Assembly: GCA_917880885.1 (NCBI GenBank)
Contig: OU862928.1
Span: forward strand, 8,327,721-8,391,720
Length of the DNA: 64,000 bases
DNA from: Limnephilus marmoratus
Taxonomy: Eukaryota; Arthropoda; Insecta; Trichoptera; Limnephilidae
Direction of reading: 5' to 3'
Shown here: positions 53,313 to 64,000 of the stretch, in pieces
Layout of the letters: each line of letters opens with the position of its first letter
How positions within the stretch are numbered: the stretch's first letter is position 1
Notes under the pieces: generated by a model
What the model was told of the DNA's origin: nothing
Seen by the model: the letters and a program-made list of their open reading frames with translations, nothing else
Databases searched by the model: none
Translations under genes and position numbers: made by a program

Positions 53313-54564
53313 TTTATGTTTATAAAAATAAATAAATTTGATCTGGTTATTTCAAAGAATTAATTTTAAAAATAACCATTGATACTTAGTTATAAATTTT
53401 TAAACATTTCCTAGTTGATGATATTGCCATTATTTAAGTAAAATACTATTTTAAAAAATGTGAGTTTATTTAAAATTTTTTATTTAAACATTGCAAAAAT
53501 CTTTGAAGAATTGCCCATTTTTTTGTATTCATTATATTTTTGTAAGTAGAAAATTAAACAAAATCTTGATGTTTTTAAATAAGTTCACTTTAAATTAATG
53601 TTTATAAAAAGATATTATTTAATTTTTATATTAATTATTAACAGAATAATTTAGATGTTATTTAATCTCTTTTTCTGACTATAATTTTTTTCATCCTTTC
53701 TCGCTAAATGAGAATAAGACTTTGCTAAAGGAATCTACAGCAGAATCTATAATTCGTTAGAAAAATATTTATTTAAAATAAAACGTTTTCACTAAGTTGT
53801 TTTAATATTGTTGATAATCGAATAACTTTTATTTATTAAATGTGCAATCAGAAATAGTAATATAATAACTTTACATATATTTCTTTTACGTGGCGTTTTT
53901 TTTAACATTAACATTAACTTATTGGTTTCACACTTACCAAGTCATGAATGTTAACACATTGTTTGCAGGAGACAATTTAATACATTTTTAACATGTTATC
54001 ATGGATTACGCAGTTATTTGTGAAGCGGGTATGTGTGCCGCCGCCTCGGGAACCATTAATTTGATAACCAACACTATTGCTGTAGATCATCTCAAGAGGC
54101 AAGTTATATTTTGTGACTTAGCAAGGGTGCCCAAGTTCATGAAATTGGTAAATAATACACAAAAAAATTTAATTTCGGAGACCAATCGTAGGGGGATCAA
54201 CTGCCGGGTAACCATATTCTTTATCTCATTTTGTGTGCGTTGAGCAGTTGTGCACAAGTAGCACCATGCTATAAATACAGACTTAACAGTGGTAGCTGTG
54301 AAACTAATAAGTTTCTGTCAAACTGTTTATTTTATCAACATGATATTGTGATAATTTTTTTGGTTGTTAATTAATTAAATCATATATATAAAAACTAAAA
54401 TTATTTTAAATAAAAATATAAAAAATATATTTTTAAGTTTAGCATGCAAATTTATCACGGACTGCATGTTTTTAGATTTTGTACGTTTCCAATGTATTTT
54501 GTTTGTTTGTTTTTTTAAATTTATATTTTTATGTATTAATAAGTTATTATTGTTAAGACCTGTT
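53313..54564. other. AT-rich region with a diverged SINE-like relic
   Basis: No gene recognised. About 54025-54145 is a strongly diverged copy of the SINE-like 5' module (GTGCCGCCGCCTCGGGAACC, GCAAGGGTGCCCAAGTTCAT). The small frame at 54001-54243 runs through this relic and is not a gene. Confidence 0.45.
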
Positions 54565-54667
54565 AATTTAATGTTACATATTACTTCTACTTATGTTTTC
54601 ACATATTATTATAAATTACAACATTTTATTTAAATTATTAATTTTTACATTATCACGCTTAAAAGCT
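54565..54667 (+). repeat. 103-bp target-site duplication, left copy
   Basis: Identical, as far as I can read, to 58035-58137. It begins AATTTAATGTTACATATTAC and ends CACGCTTAAAAGCT. RTE-clade LINEs are known for unusually long and variable duplications. Confidence 0.95.
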
Positions 54668-57600
54668 AGGGCTCAAAATTTTGGTAGGGTCACGGGGATG
54701 CATATTGTGTTGGGAAGTATGCATCAGTTAAATACCGTGCAATGCCATAGTTGCATTCCATTCCACTAGCAACACTACCAATAGTCCTACTCCTAGCGTC
54801 CACGTCCGCGAGCCCTGGGCAATGTGGCCACTGGCAATGCCAGCAGCCATAGCAGATAGGAGAGGATGAATGGCGAATGTCCGACGCCATAAAATCGGGC
54901 CCCCCCAACTAAGGGAAGGAAAACCCCTACAGAAAAACCCTGGTCCTCCTGGTAGGGGGTTGAGCAAGAGGCCAATAACCTCTTCTCGTAAAAAAAACCT
55001 ATATTACGAAGCCAAACACAGAGCCTCGGACAACAACTACTGGACCTCGGAAAAGACCCGGCAAACGGATAAAGGATAACGATTTTAAACTTGCTACTTG
55101 GAATGTACTATCTCTGTATCGCGCAGGAAGTTTAAGAATTCTCTTAGACGAACTTGCTAAATATAAAACTGACATAACAGCAATCCAGGAGATTAGATGG
55201 ATAGGAAAGGGAACAATCGAAAAGCGTGACTGTACCATCTTCTACAGCTGTCACGAGAAGGATCATGCATTTGGAACAGGTTTTATTGTCTCAAAAAGGG
55301 TAAAGCATTTGGTCAAAGGCTTTACCGCGGTTGATCATAGAATATCACTTATTCGTATATCTGGAAAATTCTTTAATTATAGTATTATTAATGTCCACGC
55401 ACCCACAGAAGACAAAAGTGATACAGAAAAAGACACCTTCTACGCAAAGCTCTCGAAAACCTATCAGGACTGCCCAAACCATGATGTCAAGATAGTGATA
55501 GGGGATTTTAATGCAAAGATAGGAAGGGAATCAGTGTATAGACCTACAGTTGGAGCACATAGCCTGCACGCAGAATCTAATGATAATGGTACAAAATTAA
55601 TTGATTTTGCAACGTCCCACAATATGATTGTGAGTAGCACATGTTTCCCAAGAAAAGATATATATAAAGGAACATGGAGAACACCAGATGGTAGAAATGT
55701 TAACCAGATAGACCACCTACTTGTTGAGGCAAGGCATAAATCTGATTTAATGAGCATACGAACATACCGTGGAGCAAATGTTGACTCGGATCATTACCTT
55801 GTTATCTCCAAAATACGGAGTAGAATATCAAACGTGAAGAAACAGAGGGGATCACGCACAAATAAATTTGATATTGAAAGCCTAAAAGTACCAGAAACAG
55901 CAGAAAAGTTCATTACAACCATAAATCATAAGCTGGATGACATCAGCGACCATGTGGAACAACATGATATTAACTCATACTGGGATGGTGTTAAGTCTGT
56001 GATTACCAATGCAGCTGACGAAGTTCTGGGAAGCAGGCAAACACAACCAAGAGAATTATGGTTCGATGCAGAATGCCAACAAGCAACCAATGTGAAGAAT
56101 GACGCATATCTAAGAATGCAACAGCGACATCGTACACGGCAAGCAGAGATGGAATACAGAGAACTAAGAAAGCATGAGAAAAAACTGCACAGAAGGAAGA
56201 AACGAGTATTTCTCGAGAACCAAATCAAGGAAGTGGAACTAGCCAAGGCCCAAAACAGAAGTCGACTTTTCTATCAGAAGGTAAACCATCAAAGAAAAGA
56301 ATACAAGCCCAGAATTACAATGTGCTACGACAGTGAGGGAAATATTTTGAATGAAAAGTCAAGAATTCTGAATAGATGGGTGGAATATTTTGATGCTCTG
56401 CTAAACGGAAGTGTAGATGAGAGTGTGGGTGAAAATTTGACAAGGGATGGAAACATCACTGATGGTGGTACTAATGATGATGACAATGTTGAGCCGCCAC
56501 CAACATTACAAGAAGTAGTGGGTGCCATTAAAAGTCTACATAACAATAAATCACCTGGAACTGACAACATCTCTGCAGAGTTATTCAAATATGGCGGAGA
56601 GAACCTTCAAGTCCATATATATAATATCATTAAATCCATCTGGTGCTCTGAGACTCTGCCAAGTGAATGGAACTGTGGAATAATTTGCCCTCTTCACAAG
56701 AAAGGAGACCCTATGAACTGCTCTAACTATAGGGGCATAACGCTGCTGAATATCTCATACAAGATCCTATCAAATGTACTGTGTGGTAGGCTTATGAAAT
56801 ATTCGGATGGCATAATTGGCCAATATCAAACTGGGTTCCGTAAGGGGAAATCTACAACTGATCAAATCTTTTCACTGAGACAGATACTGGAAAAAACAAT
56901 AGAATTTAATGTTGATACATACCATCTCTTCATAGATTTTAAGGCTGCCTATGACACGGTAAATAGAGAAAGACTGTACAGAGCCTTGGATGAATTTAAT
57001 ATCCCAAGAAAACTGGTAAACTTAGTAAGGCTCACAATGTCTAATGTTGAGTGCCGAGTCAGAATACAACAGGATCTGTCAGACACCCTAAAGACCTTCA
57101 ATGGACTAAGACAAGGAGATGCACTTGCCTGCATTTTATTCAATTTAGCGCTGGAAAAGGCCATCCGAAATGCAGGTATACAAACCACAGGCCATATTTT
57201 TAACAAGTCTGTTCAGCTCCTTGCTTATGCTGACGATATAGATATCATCGAACGCTCAGAATATGAACTAAAATCGGCGTTTAAAAGCTTAGCTACGTCG
57301 GCAAGGAACATGGGATTGGTCATCAACGAGGGGAAGACAAAATATATGCCCGTACATGGACGCCAGAAACCACCAAGTATACAGATAGATAATTATACAT
57401 TTGAAACTGTCAACGAGTTTGTATATCTCGGTACTATGGTGACAAATGACAACAATGTATCCAGCGAAATCAAAAGAAGAATAGTAGCTGCAAATCGATA
57501 CTACTTTGGGCTACAGAAGCATATGAAATCTCGCCACCTTACCAGAAGAACTAAAGTCCTGCTTTACAAGACCCTTATACGACCTGTTCTTATGTATGGT

Positions 57601-58034
57601 TCGGAATGCTGGACAATCAGTAAGGGTGATGAAGGAGCCCTAGAAAGTTTTGAAAGGAAGGTGCTGCGAAGGATTTACGGCCCAGTCTGTGATAATGGAG
57701 AATGGCGTATCAGATACAACCAGGAGCTATACGATCTTTACGAGGACCCTAATATCTCCAAGGAAATCAAAACTGGAAGACTCAGGTGGGCTGGACATAT
57801 CCAGAGAATGAGCGAAGGAGATATTCCAAAGCGAATTATGGATGGTGCACCTGGGGGTCGGAGAAGAGTTGGAAGACCAAAGCTTCGATGGCTGGATGGA
57901 GTGGTGAAGGATGCAAGCACCATCGGCATCCGAAACTGGCGCAACGCAGCACAACACCGATAGTCATGGAGGCAGGCTCTGCTGGAGGCCAAGACCCGAC
58001 CTGGGTTGTAGAGCCACAGATGATGATGATGATG
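54668..58034 (+). mobile_element. RTE-clade LINE, near full length and young
   Basis: 3367 bp between two perfect 103-bp duplications. A short 5' leader is followed by one long frame for endonuclease and RT, then a short 3' untranslated region and a (TGA) simple-repeat tail (GATGATGATGATGA) instead of poly(A), the usual RTE ending. Identical duplications and an almost undamaged frame indicate a recent insertion. Confidence 0.95.
54870..57963 (+). CDS. RTE ORF2: AP-type endonuclease plus reverse transcriptase, one frameshift
   Basis: Protein for target nicking and target-primed reverse transcription in the nucleus. The ATG at 54870 opens a basic N-terminal region; an eight-A run at 54990-54997 separates it from the main frame, which is open from 54979 to the stop at 57961-57963 and has no early ATG. 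So one indel in the A-run (or slippage) is the only break. Endonuclease motifs: FKLATWNVLSL, TAIQEIRW, VIGDFNAKIG, QIDHLLVE and VDSDHYLV. RT motifs: GIICPLHKKGDPMNCSNYRG, YQTGFRKGKSTTDQIF, LFIDFKAAYDTV, GLRQGDALACILFNLALE and the catalytic AYADDIDI. The C-terminus has GRRRVGRPKLRWLDGVVKD. All catalytic residues I can check are present. Confidence 0.92.
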
Positions 58035-58137
58035 AATTTAATGTTACATATTACTTCTACTTATGTTTTCACATATTATTATAAATTACAACATTTTATT
58101 TAAATTATTAATTTTTACATTATCACGCTTAAAAGCT
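58035..58137 (+). repeat. 103-bp target-site duplication, right copy
   Basis: Matches 54565-54667 without visible mismatch, directly after the TGA-repeat tail of the RTE element. Confidence 0.95.
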
Positions 58138-59960
58138 GATACTTCAAGTAAAATGCATAATAATAATATATTTTGATGATTAATTTAAACTATTTGAGGA
58201 CCGTTTGTTTCAACAGAAAGCTAAATCATGAGCTAAATTAAAAATTTTACCGTCAGTTAAAGTAACAAGGATGTTAAACACGACCATGTGCCGTTTCAAG
58301 TATACTTTTGGTCATCATGATCTTCTATAATATTAGTTATGATTAATAATAATCAATGTTGAATCGTGCAATTTTGTACCTGATCTATAACAGAATTGTC
58401 AAATCTTTCAAAATGGCGCAGTAACTATCGGTTTTCCAAAAATAAAAGCAAAAGTTAAAAGAGATGTAAAGCAATCATCAAATTGATTGAAAAACATATT
58501 TTTGTGAAATTTAATTTTAGCAATTTCTTTAACTTTAGCAGGCGTTGAAACAGATGGCCCTCGTAATGTATAATATATTCTTTTTCATATTTTAGCACCT
58601 TCAAGATTTACATTATAGCTGCACCAAATCTTCTAGAATAAAAATAGATAAAAACAATAAAATCAAAATGTTTTGAGGTATTTTTCTACTTACTGCGAAG
58701 GCATTTTCCTCTAAATAGAAATAGCAGTTGTTGCCAGAACTGTAATGAAATGTTTTTCCCCTTAAAAAATTGCTTGGTGTTTTATTACAGGTGTAATATA
58801 TGACAAATTCACATTATTCTGAAGGGGGTGAGAAAAGATGATTGAGAAGTTCCTTGCTATCCAGATCTTGTCACTAAACACTAATGTTTGGACCAAATAA
58901 TGTAAAGGCATCTAAAAAATAGTTCTGGTTCGATCGCGAACTAATTTTCCATTGTAAACTGCTCACGAACCACCAATGAGTAATCGGGTTATTTTTTCAC
59001 AAAGATTCAATCGTCAGCACTCTTGCCCTGTGATGGGTCTGTTGTGGCGAGCCACCATGGATGTATGAATTTTGTAGATCGGACATCTCGAATCTCGTTT
59101 TCGTCACAGAGAAATAGAGATGGTAGATACCTGGATTGTAAAATAGCCTTTCATTTAAATACTTCTTACCTACATCAATCGAAAGTACCCAATCAAAAAA
59201 CGGTCCTCTCGACCTGATCCAGGAGCGGGTACTCTCGACCCTATCAAAAATCGACCCAGTACCATTTAGAAGAGGACCCATACAAAACTAGGGTTGGCAT
59301 TTTGATGAGTTCAGAACAAGTTTGCATTTCAATTGATCATTAAATAACTATATCCGGTTAGTGGTTGTTCTGGTAACAAAGTCCTCCATCATTGCTCAAG
59401 CAACATTTCCCACATACAATGATGGTTGTAGGAGTTTTTCAAAAATATTTTCCTTACATGTCGACAGTCCTGAAAACAATGTCAGATAAGCTATTTTGTA
59501 GTTTTGCAGTAGAGTTGTTTAAAGTTTCGTTTTTGCATTTTTACTGTTTATGACATCGAGAAATATTGTGTTGTTTTGATAATTTTGCAAATCATTTAAT
59601 TTCATTCAAAATTCCGAAAATACAGACTTTAAATCATCAAAAGGAAATTAAAATAAGCCAACAAAACGATTTTCTATTTTGAACAGTTGCGACATTGTTC
59701 TTCGGGAGCGTCGATGTAAATCAGTGTTTTTCTTCTTAAAAAATAAATATAAAATTTGTATTTAGATTTTTTACCCAACCTCAATTATGATATGGTTGCA
59801 TTATGATAAAAATGACTTCTAGAAAGAGTTCTGGAAAACGTACAATGAATTATCACAAGAAAGTTGTACCGCTTTAGGTGTTAGCAGAGGGAAACTTTGA
59901 TATTTTGAAAACAATTAGAATATTATATACGTTGTACGTTGTTCTTTCTGGAATTCATTC
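58138..59960. other. Unassigned AT-rich DNA
   Basis: I saw no gene or defined element. A patch at 59195-59280 has TCTCGACC and TCGACC motifs on both strands. The open frames are short and without recognisable motifs. Confidence 0.35.
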
Positions 59961-59968
59961 ACTCTAGT

Positions 59969-60035
59969 CAGTGGTGTAGCTAGCATGGGTGGCACCCGGG
60001 GCGGGCCGCTCCCCCTCCCCCTAGCTACGCCACTG
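59969..60035. mobile_element. 67-bp hAT micro-MITE
   Basis: CAGTGGTGTAGCTAG ... CTAGCTACGCCACTG are inverted ends, flanked by ACTCTAGT (59961-59968) and ACTCTAGG (60036-60043), matching at seven of eight bases. Almost the whole element consists of the two termini plus a GC-rich core. Confidence 0.85.
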
Positions 60036-60043
60036 ACTCTAGG

Positions 60044-60447
60044 TAACCTTTACTTATATTTAAAGCACGAAGCTAGTTGTTATAATGTTGATTGTCACAA
60101 ATAACTATAAATGTTTGATAATATCTATGTTATTATTGAATAAATAAATAAATAATTTATAACTTATTTTACATCTTAAGGATTTGAAATGTATTGCTTG
60201 TGTAAAGAGTTGATTTCTTTTCTTTGTCATTATTTCTTGTTAGCCACAATAAATGGTTTTATAATTGAATTTATTTAATTTGTTTTTATTATTTCTTCAA
60301 CTGATTTGGACTCTCAGTATCGCCCTGATGAAAGGCCACCATTCAGAATCAAAACGTTGCTTGCAATGGCTTTAGCTCTGTTTAGCGACCAGGCCTGAAT
60401 AGCCTTTCCTCTTCCCCACTTAAACCGTGATTTAAATTTTTTTTTTA
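60044..60447. other. Unassigned, with Penelope-like phrase
   Basis: No gene. At 60315-60365, CGCCCTGATGAAAGG and AAAACGTTG are arranged like motifs often seen at ends of Penelope-like or similar elements. Not enough to call an element. Confidence 0.25.
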
Positions 60448-60702
60448 TGTGAATACTCCCACTGCCGTGTAAGATCGAGAGTAGTGTTTATAGTTGAGAC
60501 TTGTTGCAACAGATGTCACTCATTTGGGTCCAGCCCCGAACTATTACAAAGTTAGCCGAACCTAGATAGTCAGAGTAGATATTCATTGTAAACACAATAC
60601 CACAGTAATACACTTGTACTCCTGACGAACTACAAGCTTAATTGAAGACTCCTGAACACACAGCAAGTTATCCCCATCTTAGAGATTTTGAAGTACATTA
60701 CA
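60448..60702 (+). repeat. Candidate LTR followed by a primer-binding site
   Basis: A stretch starting TGTGAATACTCCC and ending CATTACA is followed after TC by TGGCGCAGCCAAAGTCG (60705-60721), which looks like a tRNA primer-binding site. The gypsy-type element at 34554-37807 has the same CATTACA end and TGGCGCAGC core. No second LTR was found, so this may be a truncated element. Downstream frames (60823-61059, His-rich) are unrecognised. Confidence 0.4.
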
Positions 60703-61355
60703 TCTGGCGCAGCCAAAGTCGTTTACAAGTTTCACTGATATAATATTTTGTTATTGTTTATCAACGAGGACAACAATAATATTTACAAGGCGACGGCGGG
60801 CTAAGTCACCGTAACAAGGCGGGTGACTTGCATATTCTATAGCCACGAGAAGGAAGAACAGGACCATCATCACCACAGAGAAAAAGGAAAGGCGAAGGAT
60901 TCGCGTTTTCTGAAGATCGCAGCGCAAGAGCAGCTATCAAAGGGAACTGCAGACAATCACCGGACCATTAGATCACGGACAATTAGACCAATCACCAAGA
61001 GCTGTAACCACCATCCCATGGAGGAGCACAGTCACTCACTTACTGCCAGGAGGTGGTGATTCTAGTCCAGAAAGAAGAAAATTTTAATAAAAAGTGTAAA
61101 ATTGAATAAAATTGTCTTGTCCATGTCAGGTTTTAAACTCTCTGGTTCCAGAGCCAAGGAGCTTTCTTACCTCTCTGCTACGGAAGTCACCTTCTAATTC
61201 AGTGACTCTGTCTGATGTTGTGAGGCGACAGGAATGTGCGAGGGAGTGAGACAGTGATAGAGGAATAGAAATACTTGTCTTATGTTACTTGTATTATATA
61301 CTATAGTTGTATTATGATCTATTAATAAAATAATTAAACACAGGTTTGAATAAAC

Positions 61356-61830
61356 GTAAGTAAGTGAATTTATTATTTAAAATTTTGTATAAAAGCAATT
61401 TGACAATGTGTAAAGACAGTTAAATTATAAAAAAAAATAATTTAATTTTATATTAAATGATACTGTAACCATGTTTTCAACAACATTTTTTTTTATTCCA
61501 TTAATTAGTGGCTAAATATACCCATGAGACTTTTACATGAAAAGAGAGAGCATGTTATAGAACAATATTACAATATGAGAACAAAGAGGGTTTGGTATAA
61601 TTCTACACATTGTTAGATGGGCTGTAATGAAGTTACTACATATTATATACTTATAATGTAAGAAAAATAACAAAGTAATAATAAAATAGTAAAAATTAAG
61701 TAAAAAATGTGTAAAATATGTTTAGTAAGGCAGGAAAAAATAATGGTACCTACTTATACTTTAGAAATTGCTGGACACGCTTAATAAAAATGTTTTTTAG
61801 AAATAACCTTTGATTCACCTTTAAATTACT
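61356..61830. repeat. Dispersed repeat R1, copy 2 (uninterrupted)
   Basis: AAGTGAATTTATTATTTAAA through ATGAGACTTTTACATGAAAA, GAGAGCAT and TTGCTGGACACGCTTAATA correspond to 5520-5845 and 7139-7290 in the same order. The site occupied by mariner in copy 1 reads TTACTACATATTATATACTT here. Confidence 0.75.
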
Positions 61831-62209
61831 ATAAAATACAACTATTTGCATCCAGGGAGATGGAAAATACTACATTTAAAATTTTAAATACGTAAAATGA
61901 AAATTTGCTTTCGTCATATGAGAAGGCGGCCATTTCCAACAATTTCTGTCATTTTGTTATGTTGGTATATCTGATACTTTAACACAAGAAAGGTCTAGAA
62001 GAGACGTTATTGTAGTACACGCCAAACTTTAACACCGCCCTGAACTTGGTACATTATCGCGCAGGTATATGACTTGACAATGACTGTAAGCGAAAGAGAA
62101 AGAAGCGTAAAAGATATGTGCGACAGAGAAAGGCGTCGGTGGGGAGGCATGCTGCATTTCTGAACTTATCCTCGCCTATTGCGATGATTTCTCTATCAAA
62201 GTCAAGTTC

Positions 62210-63580
62210 CCTATTCCAAAGAAGGGTGACCGCTCCAACCCAGCCAACTACCGCCCCATAGCGATCACATCAGTTCTGTCTAAGGTAATGGAATGTGTGA
62301 TCAACGACAAACTGCTCACATACCTCGAGAAGAACAAAATTATTAACGACCGTCAATACGGATTCCGGCGGAACCGCTCGTGCGGTGATCTTCTCGCGTA
62401 TGTGACGCATGTTTGGGGGCGGTGCCTGGAACGTTTTGGTGAGACCCAAACGGTTACACTGGATATTTCCAAGGCCTTTGACCGGGTTTGGCACAGAGGG
62501 CTTGTCAACAAACTGCTTTCTTACGGACTTCCCGCATCCTTGTGTAAGTGGATTGCCGACTTTTTGAGGGAGAGGTCGATTCAGGTGGTTGCTGACGGTT
62601 TCACCTCTTCTTCGCATTCGATAAATGCTGGCGTCCCACAGGGATCAGTTCTGTCACCGACTTTGTTTCTGTTGCACATCAATGACCTCTTGTCATGTGC
62701 ACCGATTCATTGTTACGCGGATGACAGTACAGTCCATGATAGCTTTTTGTTTGACAAGCCCCCAAAGGGCACACAAACTCCAATAGCTCGGAGGGCTTTG
62801 AAGCAAAGAATGGACGGTTACCTCGAGAGTATTTTCTCTTGGGGTAAGAATAACCTCGTCGAATTTAATGTTTCAAAGACCCAATCATGTCTGATAACGT
62901 CTAAAAGGGATCGAAATGAAAATCTAGTCTCCTTCAACGGAAGCAACCTTCCGAACAGGACCTCCATTGATATGCTTGGTGTAACTCTAAGTGACCAGCT
63001 CAGGTACGGGGGCTCCATCGAAACCAGAGTTAAGTTAGCCTCTCAGAAACTGGGCGTACTGTACAGGGCCCGCAGATTCTTTAATAGTACCCAACTGCTA
63101 ACCCTGTATAAATCGCAAGTGCGCCCCACGGTTGAATTTGGCAGCCACCTCTGGTCTGGAGCTCCAAAATACCTTAAAAAAACCCTTGACTCTGTGCAGA
63201 AACGGGCGGTCCGTTTGATAGATTCTCCCATCTTAACAGACAGACTGCAATCTTTAGAGCATAGGCGTCAGGTGGGAATGCTGTCCTTGTTCTACCGGTA
63301 TTACAATGGAAGATGCTCCGAGGAACTAGCATCATTGATCCCCTCGGCACCGGTGCATAGTCGGGAAACACGCCAAACACGCGCCCAACATTTGTACACG
63401 GTTGACATTACTCACATGAGAACGGGTCTTTTCTATGACTCGTTCTTGAGTTCAACGGCTCGGCTGTGGAACGATTTGCCGGCCTCTGTGTTTCCTCCCT
63501 CCTACAACATGGGTCTCTTCAAGACCCATGTTCACTCCTTCCTTTCCTCGAAAAGACCCTCCACACAGCATCAACAATGA
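62210..63580 (+). pseudogene. LINE-C ORF2 reverse transcriptase, N-terminally truncated but open
   Basis: The frame is open for about 456 codons to the stop at 63578-63580, starting within PIPKKGDRSNPANYRPIAIT. RT blocks follow: DRQYGFRRNRSCGDLLAYVT, VTLDISKAFDRVWHRGLVNK, NAGVPQGSVLSPTLFLLHIN and HCYADDSTVHDS with an intact catalytic ADD. Then come SCLITSKRDRNENL and the C-terminal CR1/Jockey-like WNDLPASVFPPSYNMGLFKT. No internal stop or frameshift is seen, but the endonuclease and the first RT blocks are missing. Clade within the I/Jockey group is not resolved. Confidence 0.88.
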
Positions 63581-63635
63581 TGACATAGGCCCTGAGGGAA
63601 ATTATTTTCCTCAGGGCCTCCTGTGTGGTGTTAAT
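63565..63635 (+). other. LINE-C 3'-terminal stem-loop
   Basis: CCACACAG, CCCTGAGG and CCTCAGGG, CTGTGTGG form a two-part inverted repeat around AAATTATTT just before the poly(A). It recurs in at least six other places in the window (near 3450, 21530, 33810, 39590, 51790 and 52000), intact in most of them. A hairpin at the RNA 3' end is a plausible recognition site for the RT; that role is inference. Confidence 0.75.
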
Positions 63636-63679
63636 GTAAAAAAAAAAAAAAAGTTGGTGTTAAAGTTTGGCGTATACTA

Positions 63680-64000
63680 TACCATTTAATCTATGCTTAT
63701 TAGTAAGGCTTGTACCGTAATTGGACTCACCTGTCTGTCGTACAATAAAAAAAAAAGGCACTAGTTTGGGCGGAATTCTGGAAATTAAATCAAAAATATG
63801 TCCAGCGATTTCGAAGGTTTACCAAAATAATAAAAACAATGGAAAAGATATTGCATAGTTTTGAAAGTTTTTTGGCTATAATTTTTTATTTCAGTCGTTC
63901 AATTTCAATATCCGCTATATCAACTTTCACTGTTTCGGAGAAAACTGCAAAAAACTGTCACATCTGTAGCGTAAATAAAAAATTGCATTTTTCATTTTTA
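63680..64000. other. Unassigned AT-rich DNA
   Basis: No gene or repeat recognised in this short end segment. Confidence 0.3.

Larger units (their letters stand above)
62209..63650 (+). mobile_element. LINE-C copy, 5'-truncated, otherwise intact
   Basis: Starts inside the RT coding region and ends in poly(A) after the terminal palindrome. AAGTT on both sides (62204-62208 and 63651-63655) is a plausible target duplication. This is the most complete and least damaged LINE-C copy in the window. Confidence 0.85.
62015..63677. mobile_element. TA-flanked MITE holding a LINE-C copy
   Basis: GTACACGCCAAACTTTAACA at the left and the complement of GTATACGCCAAACTTTAACA at the right are inverted ends, each bordered by TA (62013-62014, 63678-63679). 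Without the LINE insertion the element would be some 215 bp. The TA borders suggest Tc1/mariner-type transposition. Confidence 0.65.

Noticed and set aside
54001..54243. 80-codon small protein
   Set aside because: It reads through a diverged SINE-like relic related to 39150-39625.
60823..61059. Histidine-rich frame as a gag start
   Set aside because: It follows a candidate LTR but has no capsid-like or zinc-knuckle motif, so it cannot be supported as gag.

Overview
The window looks like nuclear DNA of an arthropod, most likely an insect. It is AT-rich and packed with transposable elements of animal type: a DIRS-like retrotransposon, several non-LTR (LINE) families, a Ty3/gypsy-type LTR element, a mariner, and many hAT elements or MITEs. 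I saw no rRNA, tRNA, CRISPR array or bacterial operon structure. I cannot assign the order of insect from sequence alone.

The only convincing host gene is on the minus strand at 10617-17702. It is a single uninterrupted reading frame of 2361 codons encoding a large ankyrin-repeat protein. In order it has a helical N-terminal region with two R-x4-H motifs of the HEPN ribonuclease type, about 26 ankyrin repeats, a small second ankyrin block, six kinesin-light-chain-type TPRs, a third ankyrin block and a C-terminal hydrophobic tail anchor. The combination suggests a membrane-tethered sensor or effector scaffold, possibly with RNase activity. Function is inference.

Layout. 1-4575: DIRS-like element cut by the window edge and broken by a hAT element (2686-4541). 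4576-10616: dispersed repeat split by a dead mariner (5846-7138), two abutting fold-back MITEs, a hairpin, and otherwise unassigned AT-rich DNA. 10617-17900: the ankyrin gene and its upstream region. 17900-22015: tandem repeats, a 42-bp minisatellite and a fold-back element carrying a LINE-tail insertion. 22016-32641: one minus-strand CR1/L2-like LINE copy (LINE-A) split by a 2.9-kb hAT (22940-25829) and by a 3.8-kb block that itself holds another LINE (LINE-B). 32962-39625: SINE-like repeat, then a LINE-C copy split by a 3254-bp deleted gypsy-type element. 41776-49448: an R4/Dong-like restriction-endonuclease-type LINE (LINE-D) split by two hAT elements, one of which holds two further hAT elements nested inside each other. 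49450-54560: more LINE-C tails and unassigned repeats. 54565-58137: a nearly intact RTE-clade LINE flanked by a perfect 103-bp target-site duplication. 58138-64000: AT-rich DNA with a 67-bp hAT micro-MITE, a possible solo LTR and a last LINE-C copy inside a TA-flanked MITE.

Most insertions could be delimited to the base because their target-site duplications, or empty paralogous sites elsewhere in the window, are visible. The nesting therefore gives a relative insertion order.
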